DNA of 6,158 nt from an uncultured Desulfomonile sp. (GTDB lineage: Bacteria; Desulfobacterota; Desulfomonilia; Desulfomonilales; Desulfomonilaceae), in contig CALDNG010000019.1 in assembly GCA_937915285.1 (NCBI GenBank), positions 1 to 6,158 on the forward strand, written 5' to 3'. The translations under genes were made by a program, and so were the position numbers. The notes beneath the pieces are model-generated. The model saw only the letters and a program-made list of their open reading frames with translations, did no database searches and was not told where the DNA came from. Below are positions 1 through 5,744 of this stretch, one piece after another. Position 1 is the stretch's first letter. Every line of letters begins with the position of its first letter.

Positions 1-855
1 AGGAATATCGAGGATATACAAAAACTGAAGTATGCCATAGATGAGGCCCGGTCCTTCATTCAAACAGTTAATGTCGGTTCTCGAACAACACTGATGAGAT
101 TGAACGAGATACGTGATACCTCGAACAAGCACATTCAAAACCTAGAAAGGGCGCGACAGCAAAAAAATCTCAATGAAATAGAGGCTGCTATCAGAGACAC
201 AGAGAAAATTAGGTTGGATGCCCAAAATCAGATAAAGAAGCACAAGCAGTCATTTGAAGATTTACTGAACGCCGATCCCAAAGATTACGACACACTTTAT
301 GAAATCAAATCTGAAACTGACCGTTTGAGCGAAATATTCCTAGGTTCCCAGGCAGACATGGATGATCTCCATTCCATGCGCAAACAGATCGCACAGTTGT
401 TTCAGGACAAAACTTTATTTGAGGATCTCCATTCCACCAACCATGAATACGCCAAGGCGATAGCGAATAGAATAAAAGAATTGCTGGCCTCAGAGGATGT
501 GGACAATCCGCCGCCATGGGATACGGAGGAAATTTACGGCAGGTTTCTGAAAATTCATGTGGCACGCCGATTGTCTATGGCAGATAAGTGGGTTAAAGAA
601 AATTTACTCACCGCAAGAGAAGTCGCTAAACTGACTACCGAGCAATGTGTGCGTCATCGGAGGCTCATTCAGACCCCTCCGGGCTATCTGGACGATAAAA
701 ATTTGAAGAAACTACGAATCATGGATGACCAGATAGAGAAAAAGCTTTCTGAACACAAGCTGGAAGGACTGCTTGTGATGTTCCGAACGTTGTCACAGCC
801 TCAAAAGGTTGAATTTCTTGAGATGGTGAAACATGAACTGGAGGCAACCCGCTGA
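1..855 (+). CDS. Unknown coiled-coil-rich protein, 3' part (5'-truncated by the window edge)
   Basis: Frame 1 is open from the first base to the TGA at 853-855, giving 284 visible codons. The first in-window ATG (94) has no Shine-Dalgarno, and 31 open codons precede it, so the true start almost certainly lies upstream. The visible protein is very rich in Lys, Glu, Asp, Gln and Arg. Long helical stretches in roughly the first 160 residues look like coiled coil (for example NLERARQQKNLNEIEAAIRD). A proline break (DNPPPWD) follows, then a second helical part ending in SQPQKVEFLEMVKHELEATR. I see no signal peptide, membrane segment, nucleotide-binding motif or catalytic motif. The codons look A-rich (many AAA, ATA, AAT) compared with thrS, which may suggest a different origin. 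The gene converges on the kinase to its right. It is clearly a real coding region by length and composition, but I do not recognise the family. It could be the C-terminal part of a larger structural, phage-related or ATPase-associated protein. Confidence 0.75.
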   Translation, partial: RNIEDIQKLKYAIDEARSFIQTVNVGSRTTLMRLNEIRDTSNKHIQNLERARQQKNLNEIEAAIRDTEKIRLDAQNQIKKHKQSFEDLLNADPKDYDTLYEIKSETDRLSEIFLGSQADMDDLHSMRKQIAQLFQDKTLFEDLHSTNHEYAKAIANRIKELLASEDVDNPPPWDTEEIYGRFLKIHVARRLSMADKWVKENLLTAREVAKLTTEQCVRHRRLIQTPPGYLDDKNLKKLRIMDDQIEKKLSEHKLEGLLVMFRTLSQPQKVEFLEMVKHELEATR

Positions 856-1034
856 TTGTCGCTAGTCCTTGGAAAAACACCGGTTGATTCGGTCTTTCAG
901 CAAACAAACATGGTTCGGTATGCTTGTGGCACTCAACATTGCCTGCGGGCGTAGAGACCTGACTCAACCATTCCAGGGCAAGGAGGGCCGGGCTTGGGTC
1001 AGAAGTCCACCATATGACATTTCCTTGTTTCCTC

Positions 1035-1063
1035 AAAAAGGCGTAGGGTTGGTTCAATCGCCC
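1035..1063 (-). terminator. Weak candidate terminator of the histidine kinase gene
   Basis: Read on the minus strand, GGCG (1062-1059) can pair with CGCC (1043-1040), which is followed at once by five T (1039-1035). It begins four bases after the kinase stop codon. The position is right, but the stem is only 4 bp (5 with a G-T pair) and the loop is 15 nt, so this is a weak call. Nothing else in the convergent gap 856-1066 resembles a better terminator on either strand. Confidence 0.25.
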
Positions 1064-1066
1064 AAT

Positions 1067-2488
1067 CTAAGCAAAATCTTTTTTCTTCTGGTCATACACA
1101 GGGAACAGGGCGCGAATTTTAGTTCCTTTCCCTGGCCGGCTTTCGGCGAATAAGGCTCCTTTATGTCCCCTTACGATCCCCATGACCTCCGGCATTCCGA
1201 GTCCACGTCCGACGAATTTAGTGGTGAAGAAGGGGTCGAATAGTTTGCGCATGGCGTCTGCGTCCATTCCGGGCCCTGTATCGGAGATTTCGAGGAAAAC
1301 GAATTTTCCTGGGGCGGGTTTATCATGAAGATGACTTTGCTCCAGTTCTGCCTCATTGCAGTCCGTGGTTCCTGTGTGAAGGGCAATATGACCGTCCATA
1401 TTCCCTAAAGCTTCTGAGGAGTTGGTAAGGATATTTTTGATCAGGCGCAGGATATGATCGGGATTACCCTTTATTGTGGGGAGTTTACCGCTCAAATGAA
1501 TATCCAGTTTGATGTTTCGGGATACGATCCTCTCGAACTGATCACGATTTTTTCTGAGTAATTCCCTGAGATTGATGGGCTCAGGGATGTATGTATTGCT
1601 GCCGGAATAGATCAGCATTTGCTCGGCGAGCCTTACCGACTGTCTGGCCGCTTTCATGGCTTTCATCAGGTAGAATCTTGTCTCTGAATCAAGTGACTCA
1701 GAGATCATGGCGAGTTCGAGGTATCCAATGACGCCGGTCAGTTGGTTGTTGAAATTGTGTGCGATGCTACCGGCCATGTTGTTGAGGCTCTCGAATTTTT
1801 CTTTCTGCAGCGAGCTGGATGCAACCTCGGAGCGTTCCAGGCTCTTAAATCCTGGAAGAATCTCCGTGAGCGGCAATTCAGGTCGCCTTATTTCGGAAAG
1901 GTCAGAGATTACAATCCAGAAAAGATGTTGGAAGTTCCCATTGGTATCCAGTATGGGCGCAGCGGTGAAAGCGACTTCCGGGGCAGTGGCGTCCACTCCG
2001 GAAAGGCGTAATTCCCAAGTGGTTTTGACAGGATTTTGGTTAAGTCGGCTCATGTTGAGGTAATACTTGTCTTTGTCCTCTGGAGAGATGAAAGAGGACA
2101 GGGTCCTGCCGGAGAGAGTTACCCTATCCACGCCCAACATTTTGGCCACGGTGAGGTTCGCCTGAACAATTGTCCCTTTGTCGTTTATGGTAAGATACCC
2201 GACTGGAGCGAAGTCGTAGAGGTCTATAAAAGCATCCCTGGACTGAGTCAACTGCAGTTGGGTTTCCAGCAATTCCTGGTTCTGTAATTCGAGTTCTACC
2301 TGTAGGACCTGAAGTTCATGGGCCAGGGTTTGGAGCTGCTCGATGGATAATTGAGAGTCATCATCCAGAGACCGCGACTTTTTCTTGAGTATTGATTCGG
2401 CGCGGGATTTCAGATTGGTAACTGGCACTAATTTCTGCTTATTTCGCAGTAACAATTTTTTCCCCTTGCGTGATGTAAAAAGACGCAT
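1067..2488 (-). CDS. Soluble PAS-domain sensor histidine kinase (orphan)
   Basis: This 473-residue protein is predicted to autophosphorylate on a histidine and pass the phosphate to a response regulator. Domains in order are a basic N-terminus (about 1-40), a short coiled coil (45-88, ELQVLQVELELQNQELLETQ) and a PAS domain (about 89-200, starting YDFAPVGYLTINDKG). A HisKA-type dimerisation region at about 230-295 carries the H-box GSIAHNFNNQL, with phosphoacceptor His244. The HATPase_c domain follows, with N-box NILTNSSEA (352-360), G1 DTGPGM (403-408), F-box FDPFFTTK, G2 GRGLGM (427-432) and G3 GKGT (453-456). All key kinase motifs are present. There is no hydrophobic segment, so it is probably cytoplasmic and senses an internal signal through PAS. 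I chose the ATG at 2488 because an AGGA lies 7 nt upstream; an adjacent in-frame TTG at 2491 would leave only 4 nt. No response regulator is adjacent, so the partner is encoded elsewhere. The signal cannot be read from the sequence. Confidence 0.93.
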   Translation of the reverse strand: MRLFTSRKGKKLLLRNKQKLVPVTNLKSRAESILKKKSRSLDDDSQLSIEQLQTLAHELQVLQVELELQNQELLETQLQLTQSRDAFIDLYDFAPVGYLTINDKGTIVQANLTVAKMLGVDRVTLSGRTLSSFISPEDKDKYYLNMSRLNQNPVKTTWELRLSGVDATAPEVAFTAAPILDTNGNFQHLFWIVISDLSEIRRPELPLTEILPGFKSLERSEVASSSLQKEKFESLNNMAGSIAHNFNNQLTGVIGYLELAMISESLDSETRFYLMKAMKAARQSVRLAEQMLIYSGSNTYIPEPINLRELLRKNRDQFERIVSRNIKLDIHLSGKLPTIKGNPDHILRLIKNILTNSSEALGNMDGHIALHTGTTDCNEAELEQSHLHDKPAPGKFVFLEISDTGPGMDADAMRKLFDPFFTTKFVGRGLGMPEVMGIVRGHKGALFAESRPGKGTKIRALFPVYDQKKKDFA

Positions 2489-2495
2489 CAATAAT

Positions 2496-2499
2496 TCCT
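2496..2499 (-). promoter_or_regulatory. Ribosome-binding site of the histidine kinase
   Basis: AGGA on the minus strand lies 7 nt before the ATG at 2488 and only 4 nt before the in-frame TTG at 2491. The spacing favours ATG as the start. Confidence 0.55.
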
Positions 2500-2506
2500 A
2501 TTGATC

Positions 2507-2537
2507 ATAATATGTTACACGGGCACGCAAATGACAA
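2507..2537 (-). promoter_or_regulatory. Candidate sigma-70-type promoter of the histidine kinase
   Basis: On the minus strand, TTGTCA (2537-2532, 5 of 6 to TTGACA) is followed after 19 nt by TATTAT (2512-2507, 5 of 6 to TATAAT). Using CATATT (2514-2509) instead gives the ideal 17-nt spacing but a poorer -10 box. Either choice puts the transcript start near 2500, so the leader would be only about 12 nt, with the Shine-Dalgarno almost at the 5' end. The match is modest and the short leader is a reason for caution. Confidence 0.35.
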
Positions 2538-2602
2538 GGGGATGGCACAGAAAATGTAAGCGGCAAAGAAACTGTCGTTCTAACTACTCACCTTTGGCTG
2601 GT

Positions 2603-2619
2603 GTCCCTGATCCTGGGAC
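2603..2619 (+). other. Small inverted repeat in the divergent intergenic region
   Basis: GTCCC (2603-2607) and GGGAC (2615-2619) form a 5-bp perfect dyad around a 7-nt centre. A second small dyad, CCGG-CTGGT-CCGG, follows at 2688-2700. They lie in the 246-bp gap between the divergently transcribed kinase and isomerase genes. They could be operator half-sites or leader hairpins, or chance. I see no convincing -35/-10 pair for the isomerase in this gap. Confidence 0.2.
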
Positions 2620-2722
2620 GAGAGAGAGTTTTTGTGATCGGGGCGGTAGATATACGTTGTTGCAAATGCTATTTAATTGTGAGTAACCGGCTGGTCCGGG
2701 ATGCGGGTAATAATTTTATCGT

Positions 2723-2728
2723 GGAGAG
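2723..2728 (+). promoter_or_regulatory. Ribosome-binding site of the sugar isomerase-like gene
   Basis: GGAGAG places its GGAG core 8 nt before the ATG at 2735 and 5 nt before the in-frame TTG at 2732. This supports the ATG as start. Confidence 0.6.
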
Positions 2729-2734
2729 ATATTG

Positions 2735-3523
2735 ATGCTGTTTGGGGGAGTTGTCCGACACATTAATGACATCGAACGTCTTCGCAATGAAGGGTTCGAT
2801 TTTGGTGAGATAGCGTTGCTTGGTCCGAGGGCCAGGCGATACTGGTCTGGGTCCGGTGTGACCAACGACGGGGGTATGGATGGATTTTTCCTGATCGCTC
2901 ATGGCCCGCATGAGGCTGTTACGAACGACATGGACTATACGCGAAACAGATACGTGGAGGACATGAAGTCCACCATCGATTTCATGGACGACATGGGTAT
3001 TCGTTCGCTTAACATTCACCTTGCTGTGGACGCTTCGATAGCGTGTGATGTGATAGGTGAAAAGCTTTTGGCGTTAAGGCGGCTGGTGGAATATGCCGGC
3101 AGGAGAGGCATACTGTTAAATCTTGAAAACATCTCAGAGACTGCGGATGATTTCAGGGACATAATCAATGCGGTTCCGGGAATCGGTTTAACTATAGACA
3201 CGGGTCATGCCAACCTGGATACGGAAGTGAACAGGTCTGTATCGATTATTTCGGAGTGGGGCGGATTCATTCGTCATGCTCATTTCCATGACAACCTTGG
3301 TGGTTGCATGCGTGGTGAGGGTGTATCGCATGGGGACCTTCATCTTCAGTTGGGATGCGGAAACATAGACTTTGTACCGATAGTCGGCGAGTTGATGAGG
3401 GTCGGGTTTGAGGGCACGATTACCTTTGAAACTACCCCCCGGACGCAACTGGCATCGAGAGAGCGCCTTGAGACTATCATCCGTCAGATAAGGGAAGGTA
3501 AACCCTGTGGTGGGGGGATGTGA
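2735..3523 (+). CDS. Sugar phosphate isomerase/epimerase-family TIM-barrel protein
   Basis: This 262-residue protein has the size and motif order of the xylose isomerase-like TIM-barrel superfamily (AP_endonuc_2 / sugar phosphate isomerase-epimerase). Members use a divalent metal to isomerise or epimerise sugars and related compounds; endonuclease IV shares the fold. Visible strand-end motifs are IAHGPHE (His56, His59), LNIHLA (His95), LNLENI (Glu131), IDTGHAN (Asp155, His158), HAHFHDN (about 181-187), HLQLGCGNIDF (203-213) and ITFETTP (Glu232). The Glu, Asp/His, His and Glu set matches the family's usual metal site, so the enzyme should be active. There is no signal peptide, so it is probably cytoplasmic. 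The start is set by GGAGAG at 8 nt spacing. The gene stands alone between the divergent kinase and the tRNA, with no sugar transporter or kinase nearby, so the substrate cannot be inferred. A nuclease role (Nfo-like) seems less likely because the protein is shorter and lacks an obvious full set of nine Nfo metal ligands. Confidence 0.85.
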   Translation: MLFGGVVRHINDIERLRNEGFDFGEIALLGPRARRYWSGSGVTNDGGMDGFFLIAHGPHEAVTNDMDYTRNRYVEDMKSTIDFMDDMGIRSLNIHLAVDASIACDVIGEKLLALRRLVEYAGRRGILLNLENISETADDFRDIINAVPGIGLTIDTGHANLDTEVNRSVSIISEWGGFIRHAHFHDNLGGCMRGEGVSHGDLHLQLGCGNIDFVPIVGELMRVGFEGTITFETTPRTQLASRERLETIIRQIREGKPCGGGM

Positions 3524-3554
3524 GTCGGCGGGATAGCGGGAAAAGTCTTTTTTC

Positions 3555-3583
3555 TTGACAACTCTGAGATTAGCGGTTAATCG
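3555..3583 (+). promoter_or_regulatory. Candidate promoter for tRNA-Val (possibly also thrS-infC)
   Basis: A perfect TTGACA -35 hexamer (3555-3560) follows a T-rich stretch. At 17 nt spacing lies TTAATC (3578-3583), a poor -10. Transcription would begin about 3590, some 8 nt before the mature tRNA 5' end. The exact -35 and its placement in front of a stable RNA gene make a promoter likely, but the -10 identification is uncertain. Confidence 0.5.
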
Positions 3584-3597
3584 TAGAGGATAAATAA

Positions 3598-3672
3598 AGG
3601 CGCGTAGCTCAGGGGGAGAGCATCACCTTGACGCGGTGAGGGTCTGGGGTTCAAATCCCCACGCGCCTACCA
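3598..3672 (+). tRNA. tRNA-Val (anticodon GAC), CCA encoded
   Basis: A full cloverleaf can be drawn by hand. The acceptor stem AGGCGCG (3598-3604) pairs perfectly with CGCGCCT (3662-3668), and T8-A9 follow. The D arm is GCTC/GAGC with loop AGGGGGA. The anticodon stem TCACC (3623-3627) pairs with GGTGA (3635-3639) around loop TTGACGC, so the anticodon is GAC at 3630-3632, reading GUC and GUU. The variable loop is GGGTC. The T arm is TGGGG/CCCCA with loop TTCAAAT. The discriminator A (3669) and CCA (3670-3672) are encoded. Every stem is fully paired, so the gene should be functional. Position 37 is G; E. coli tRNA-Val(GAC) has A there. No integrase or repeat of the tRNA 3' end is visible, so there is no sign that an element has inserted here. 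Confidence 0.97.
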
Positions 3673-3782
3673 ATTAATCTTTTTTATTTTAACAAAATCC
3701 CTTTTTTGAGGAGGAAGCCGAAATCTATGATCTTTAGCCGGACATGTTCCGTTTCCCTCCGATTTTTCAAGAATACCCTAGC
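3673..3782 (+). promoter_or_regulatory. thrS leader region
   Basis: This 110-nt stretch begins with two T-runs (3680-3685 and 3702-3707) and an AT-rich segment. It continues with the strong Shine-Dalgarno GAGGAGG (3708-3714), a 19-codon ORF from 3727, and a short hairpin CGGA-CATGT-TCCG (3739-3751). CCTCC at 3756-3760 is the exact complement of the GGAGG core at 3710-3714. There is no clear rho-independent terminator between the tRNA and thrS and no good separate promoter, so tRNA-Val and thrS may be co-transcribed. I see no T-box-like element. E. coli thrS is autoregulated by ThrRS binding a leader operator; whether this leader works similarly is inference. Confidence 0.45.
3708..3716 (+). 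promoter_or_regulatory. Strong Shine-Dalgarno serving the leader ORF rather than thrS
   Basis: GAGGAGGAA is the best ribosome-binding site in the window. It lies 12 nt before the ATG at 3727 (counted from the end of GGAGG), 29 nt before the ATG at 3744 and 68 nt before the ATG at 3783. Only the 3727 start is within reach, and even that spacing is on the long side. Confidence 0.6.
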
Positions 3783-3786
3783 ATGA
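3727..3786 (+). CDS. Possible 19-aa leader peptide overlapping the thrS start
   Basis: An ATG at 3727, behind the strong GAGGAGG, opens a 19-codon ORF ([19 protein letters not shown]) ending in TGA at 3784-3786. That stop overlaps the proposed thrS ATG (3783-3785) as ATGA, a classic coupling arrangement. The peptide has two threonine codons (ACA, ACC) but no run of them, so it is not a textbook amino-acid attenuator. I infer that ribosomes loading here terminate and restart at thrS. The alternative is that it is a chance ORF and thrS starts at 3744 or 3783 with a weak site. Nothing in the peptide suggests a function of its own. Confidence 0.4.
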   Translation: MIFSRTCSVSLRFFKNTLA

Positions 3787-5693
3787 AATCTTCCATAGAG
3801 ATCCGATTCCAGGATCAGGTTAACAGCTATCCCGCCGGCACGACTGCTAATGACATATTGGACGCCATACCTGTGAAGAACAGGCAGGAAGTCATTGCCG
3901 CAGAGATAAACGGACAACCCGTAGACCTAACAACTCCTTTAACCGAATCAGGCGAGCTTGACCTGATATTTCCGGATTCTGTGAAGGGCACGGACATACT
4001 TCGTCATTCATCGGCTCACATAATGGCTCAGGCCGTCAAGGAGCTGTTTCCGGAAGTGAAGGTGACGATAGGTCCTTCGATTGAGGATGGTTTTTATTAC
4101 GATTTTGATACATTCCGCCCATTCACTCCTGAGGACCTGGAGCGCATAGAGACCAGGATGAAGGAGATAGTGAAGAGTCGGCTTCCATTCAGGCGCAAGG
4201 TGATGTCGAGGGATGAGGCGGTGCGATATTTTGAGGAGACCGGAGAGACTTACAAGGTTGAGTTGATCAATGCGATTGACGCTGAGGAAGTGAGTCTTTA
4301 CTCTCAGGGCGCATTCACGGACCTTTGCCGCGGTCCTCACATCCCGAATTCGGGGGTGGTGAAGGCGTTCAAGCTGATGAAGGTTGCAGGGGCTTACTGG
4401 CGTGGAGATGAGCGCAACCGTATGCTTCAGCGTATTTACGGCACGGCATTTGCCTCAAAGGACAAGCTTAAGAAGCACCTTGAACTTCTTGAGGAGGCCC
4501 GTAAGCGGGACCACAGGAAGCTTGGCAAGGAGCTTGATCTGTTCTCGATCCTTGATGAGGCCGGTCCCGGGATGGTTATCTGGCATCCCAAGGGGGCCCT
4601 GCTTCGATATATTGTTGAGGATTTCGAGCGCAAGGAGCATCTCAAACGTGGCTATCAGCTTGTCGTAGGCCCGCAGATACTCAAGAGGGAGTTGTGGGAG
4701 AGGTCGGGCCACTTTGAGAACTACCGTGAGAACATGTATTTCACCCATGTGGATGACGTCGATTACGGCATAAAGCCGATGAACTGCCTCGCCCACATGC
4801 TGATATACAAATCGAAGATTCACTCTTACCGGGATCTTCCGATAAGGTATTTCGAGCTTGGGGTGGTTCACCGTCATGAGAAGAGCGGAGTGCTGCATGG
4901 TCTGTTGAGGGTCCGTCAGTTCACGCAGGATGACGCCCATATACTTTGCACGCCAGAGCAACTCAACGACGAGATACTCAATATAATAAACTTTGTCCGT
5001 GACGTGATGGGTATATTCGGTTTTGAGTATACGATGGAGCTTTCCACTCGACCTGAGAAATCCATAGGCACGGATGAGGACTGGGATCGTGCGACGAATG
5101 CGCTAAAGAAGGCCCTCCAGGACCTGAATGTAGAGCATGAGATCAATGAGGGTGACGGCGCTTTCTATGGTCCGAAGATTGACATAAAGCTGAAGGACGC
5201 ATTATCGAGGTCGTGGCAATGCGCGACGATACAGTGTGATTTCACGCTTCCGGAGAGGTTTGGTCTGACCTATGTGGATAAGGACGGTGAGCGCAAGCGT
5301 CCTGTCATGATCCACAGGGTGGTGCTCGGAGCGATCGAGCGTTTCCTCGGGGTGCTGATCGAGCATTATGCCGGCGCATTTCCGCTATGGCTCTCACCGG
5401 TGCAGGCGATAGTCATGACGATAACCGACAGGCATAGCGAATATGGCAAGTCGCTTACCGAGAGTTTGAGGGAGAGCGGGGTCCGGGTAGAATTCGACGA
5501 CCGTAACGAGAAGATCGGGTTCAAGATCCGCGAGGCCCGTAACCAGAAGGTTCCTTACATGCTTGTCGTTGGTGATAAAGAGATTCAGGATAACATGGTA
5601 GGTGTCAGGAAGCGTGGACAGGACGCCACGGTGTCCATGTCACTGGATGAGTTTCTCAATCAGTTCAACGAGGAAATCAAGGCGAGGGTTTAG
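3783..5693 (+). CDS. thrS: Threonyl-tRNA synthetase
   Basis: ThrRS activates threonine with ATP, charges tRNA-Thr and clears mischarged Ser-tRNA-Thr in the cytoplasm. From the ATG at 3783 it is 636 residues (E. coli 642). Domains are TGS (about 1-64); the editing domain (about 68-240) with HSSAH (His75, His79) and CRGPH (Cys182, His186); the class II core (about 243-535); and the anticodon-binding domain (about 538-636). The core holds zinc ligands Cys335, His386 and His511, motif 2 arginine Arg364 in HRHEKSG, and motif 3 LGAIERFLG with Arg520. The catalytic and editing residues are therefore intact. An alternative ATG at 3744 would add 13 residues ([13 protein letters not shown]). I prefer 3783 because MKSSIEIRF begins where the TGS domain normally does and because its ATGA overlaps the leader ORF, although no good Shine-Dalgarno lies directly before it. 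The stop TAG is 51 nt before infC, consistent with one operon. Confidence 0.97.
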   Translation: MKSSIEIRFQDQVNSYPAGTTANDILDAIPVKNRQEVIAAEINGQPVDLTTPLTESGELDLIFPDSVKGTDILRHSSAHIMAQAVKELFPEVKVTIGPSIEDGFYYDFDTFRPFTPEDLERIETRMKEIVKSRLPFRRKVMSRDEAVRYFEETGETYKVELINAIDAEEVSLYSQGAFTDLCRGPHIPNSGVVKAFKLMKVAGAYWRGDERNRMLQRIYGTAFASKDKLKKHLELLEEARKRDHRKLGKELDLFSILDEAGPGMVIWHPKGALLRYIVEDFERKEHLKRGYQLVVGPQILKRELWERSGHFENYRENMYFTHVDDVDYGIKPMNCLAHMLIYKSKIHSYRDLPIRYFELGVVHRHEKSGVLHGLLRVRQFTQDDAHILCTPEQLNDEILNIINFVRDVMGIFGFEYTMELSTRPEKSIGTDEDWDRATNALKKALQDLNVEHEINEGDGAFYGPKIDIKLKDALSRSWQCATIQCDFTLPERFGLTYVDKDGERKRPVMIHRVVLGAIERFLGVLIEHYAGAFPLWLSPVQAIVMTITDRHSEYGKSLTESLRESGVRVEFDDRNEKIGFKIREARNQKVPYMLVVGDKEIQDNMVGVRKRGQDATVSMSLDEFLNQFNEEIKARV

Positions 5694-5730
5694 AGTTTAT
5701 TATATGTTGAATACCAATACTTTTTTGCTA

Positions 5731-5736
5731 AGGGGG
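5731..5736 (+). promoter_or_regulatory. Ribosome-binding site of infC
   Basis: AGGGGG lies 8 nt before the ATG at 5745, good spacing that fixes the infC start. The 51-nt thrS-infC gap shows no terminator-like hairpin. Confidence 0.6.
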
Positions 5737-5744
5737 CTTGTTTC

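Noticed and set aside
926..941. Near match to a sigma-54 -24/-12 promoter (TGGCAC, then TTGC) on the plus strand
   Set aside because: The GG-to-GC spacing is 11 nt instead of the required 10, and no plus-strand gene follows; the next gene runs the other way.
959..1002. Inverted pair CTGACTC / GGGTCAG in the convergent gap
   Set aside because: The 7-bp stem has a G-T pair and a loop of about 30 nt, with no T-run after it, so it is not a credible terminator or operator.
869..1153. 94-codon open frame in the convergent gap, running antisense into the kinase end
   Set aside because: No ribosome-binding site is visible, it overlaps the kinase coding strand, and its composition is not protein-like.
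2489..2491. In-frame TTG directly before the kinase ATG, mirrored by TTG-ATG at the isomerase start (2732-2737)
   Set aside because: In both genes the Shine-Dalgarno spacing fits the ATG better; the shared ATTGATG string is probably coincidence.
2546..2560. TGGCAC followed by ATGT, a second possible sigma-54 site
   Set aside because: The -12 part matches only two of four bases, and there is no well-placed gene start within the usual distance.
2501..2686. 61-codon open frame in the divergent gap
   Set aside because: It begins with TTG without a Shine-Dalgarno, has an atypical composition (many Arg and Cys) and overlaps the likely kinase promoter.
3598..3672. tRNA gene as a possible integration (att) site
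   Set aside because: No integrase and no repeat of the tRNA 3' end are present in the window, and conserved housekeeping genes follow directly.
4455..4961. 168-codon minus-strand open frame inside thrS
   Set aside because: It lies wholly antisense to a strongly conserved synthetase gene and is explained as a shadow of its codon bias.
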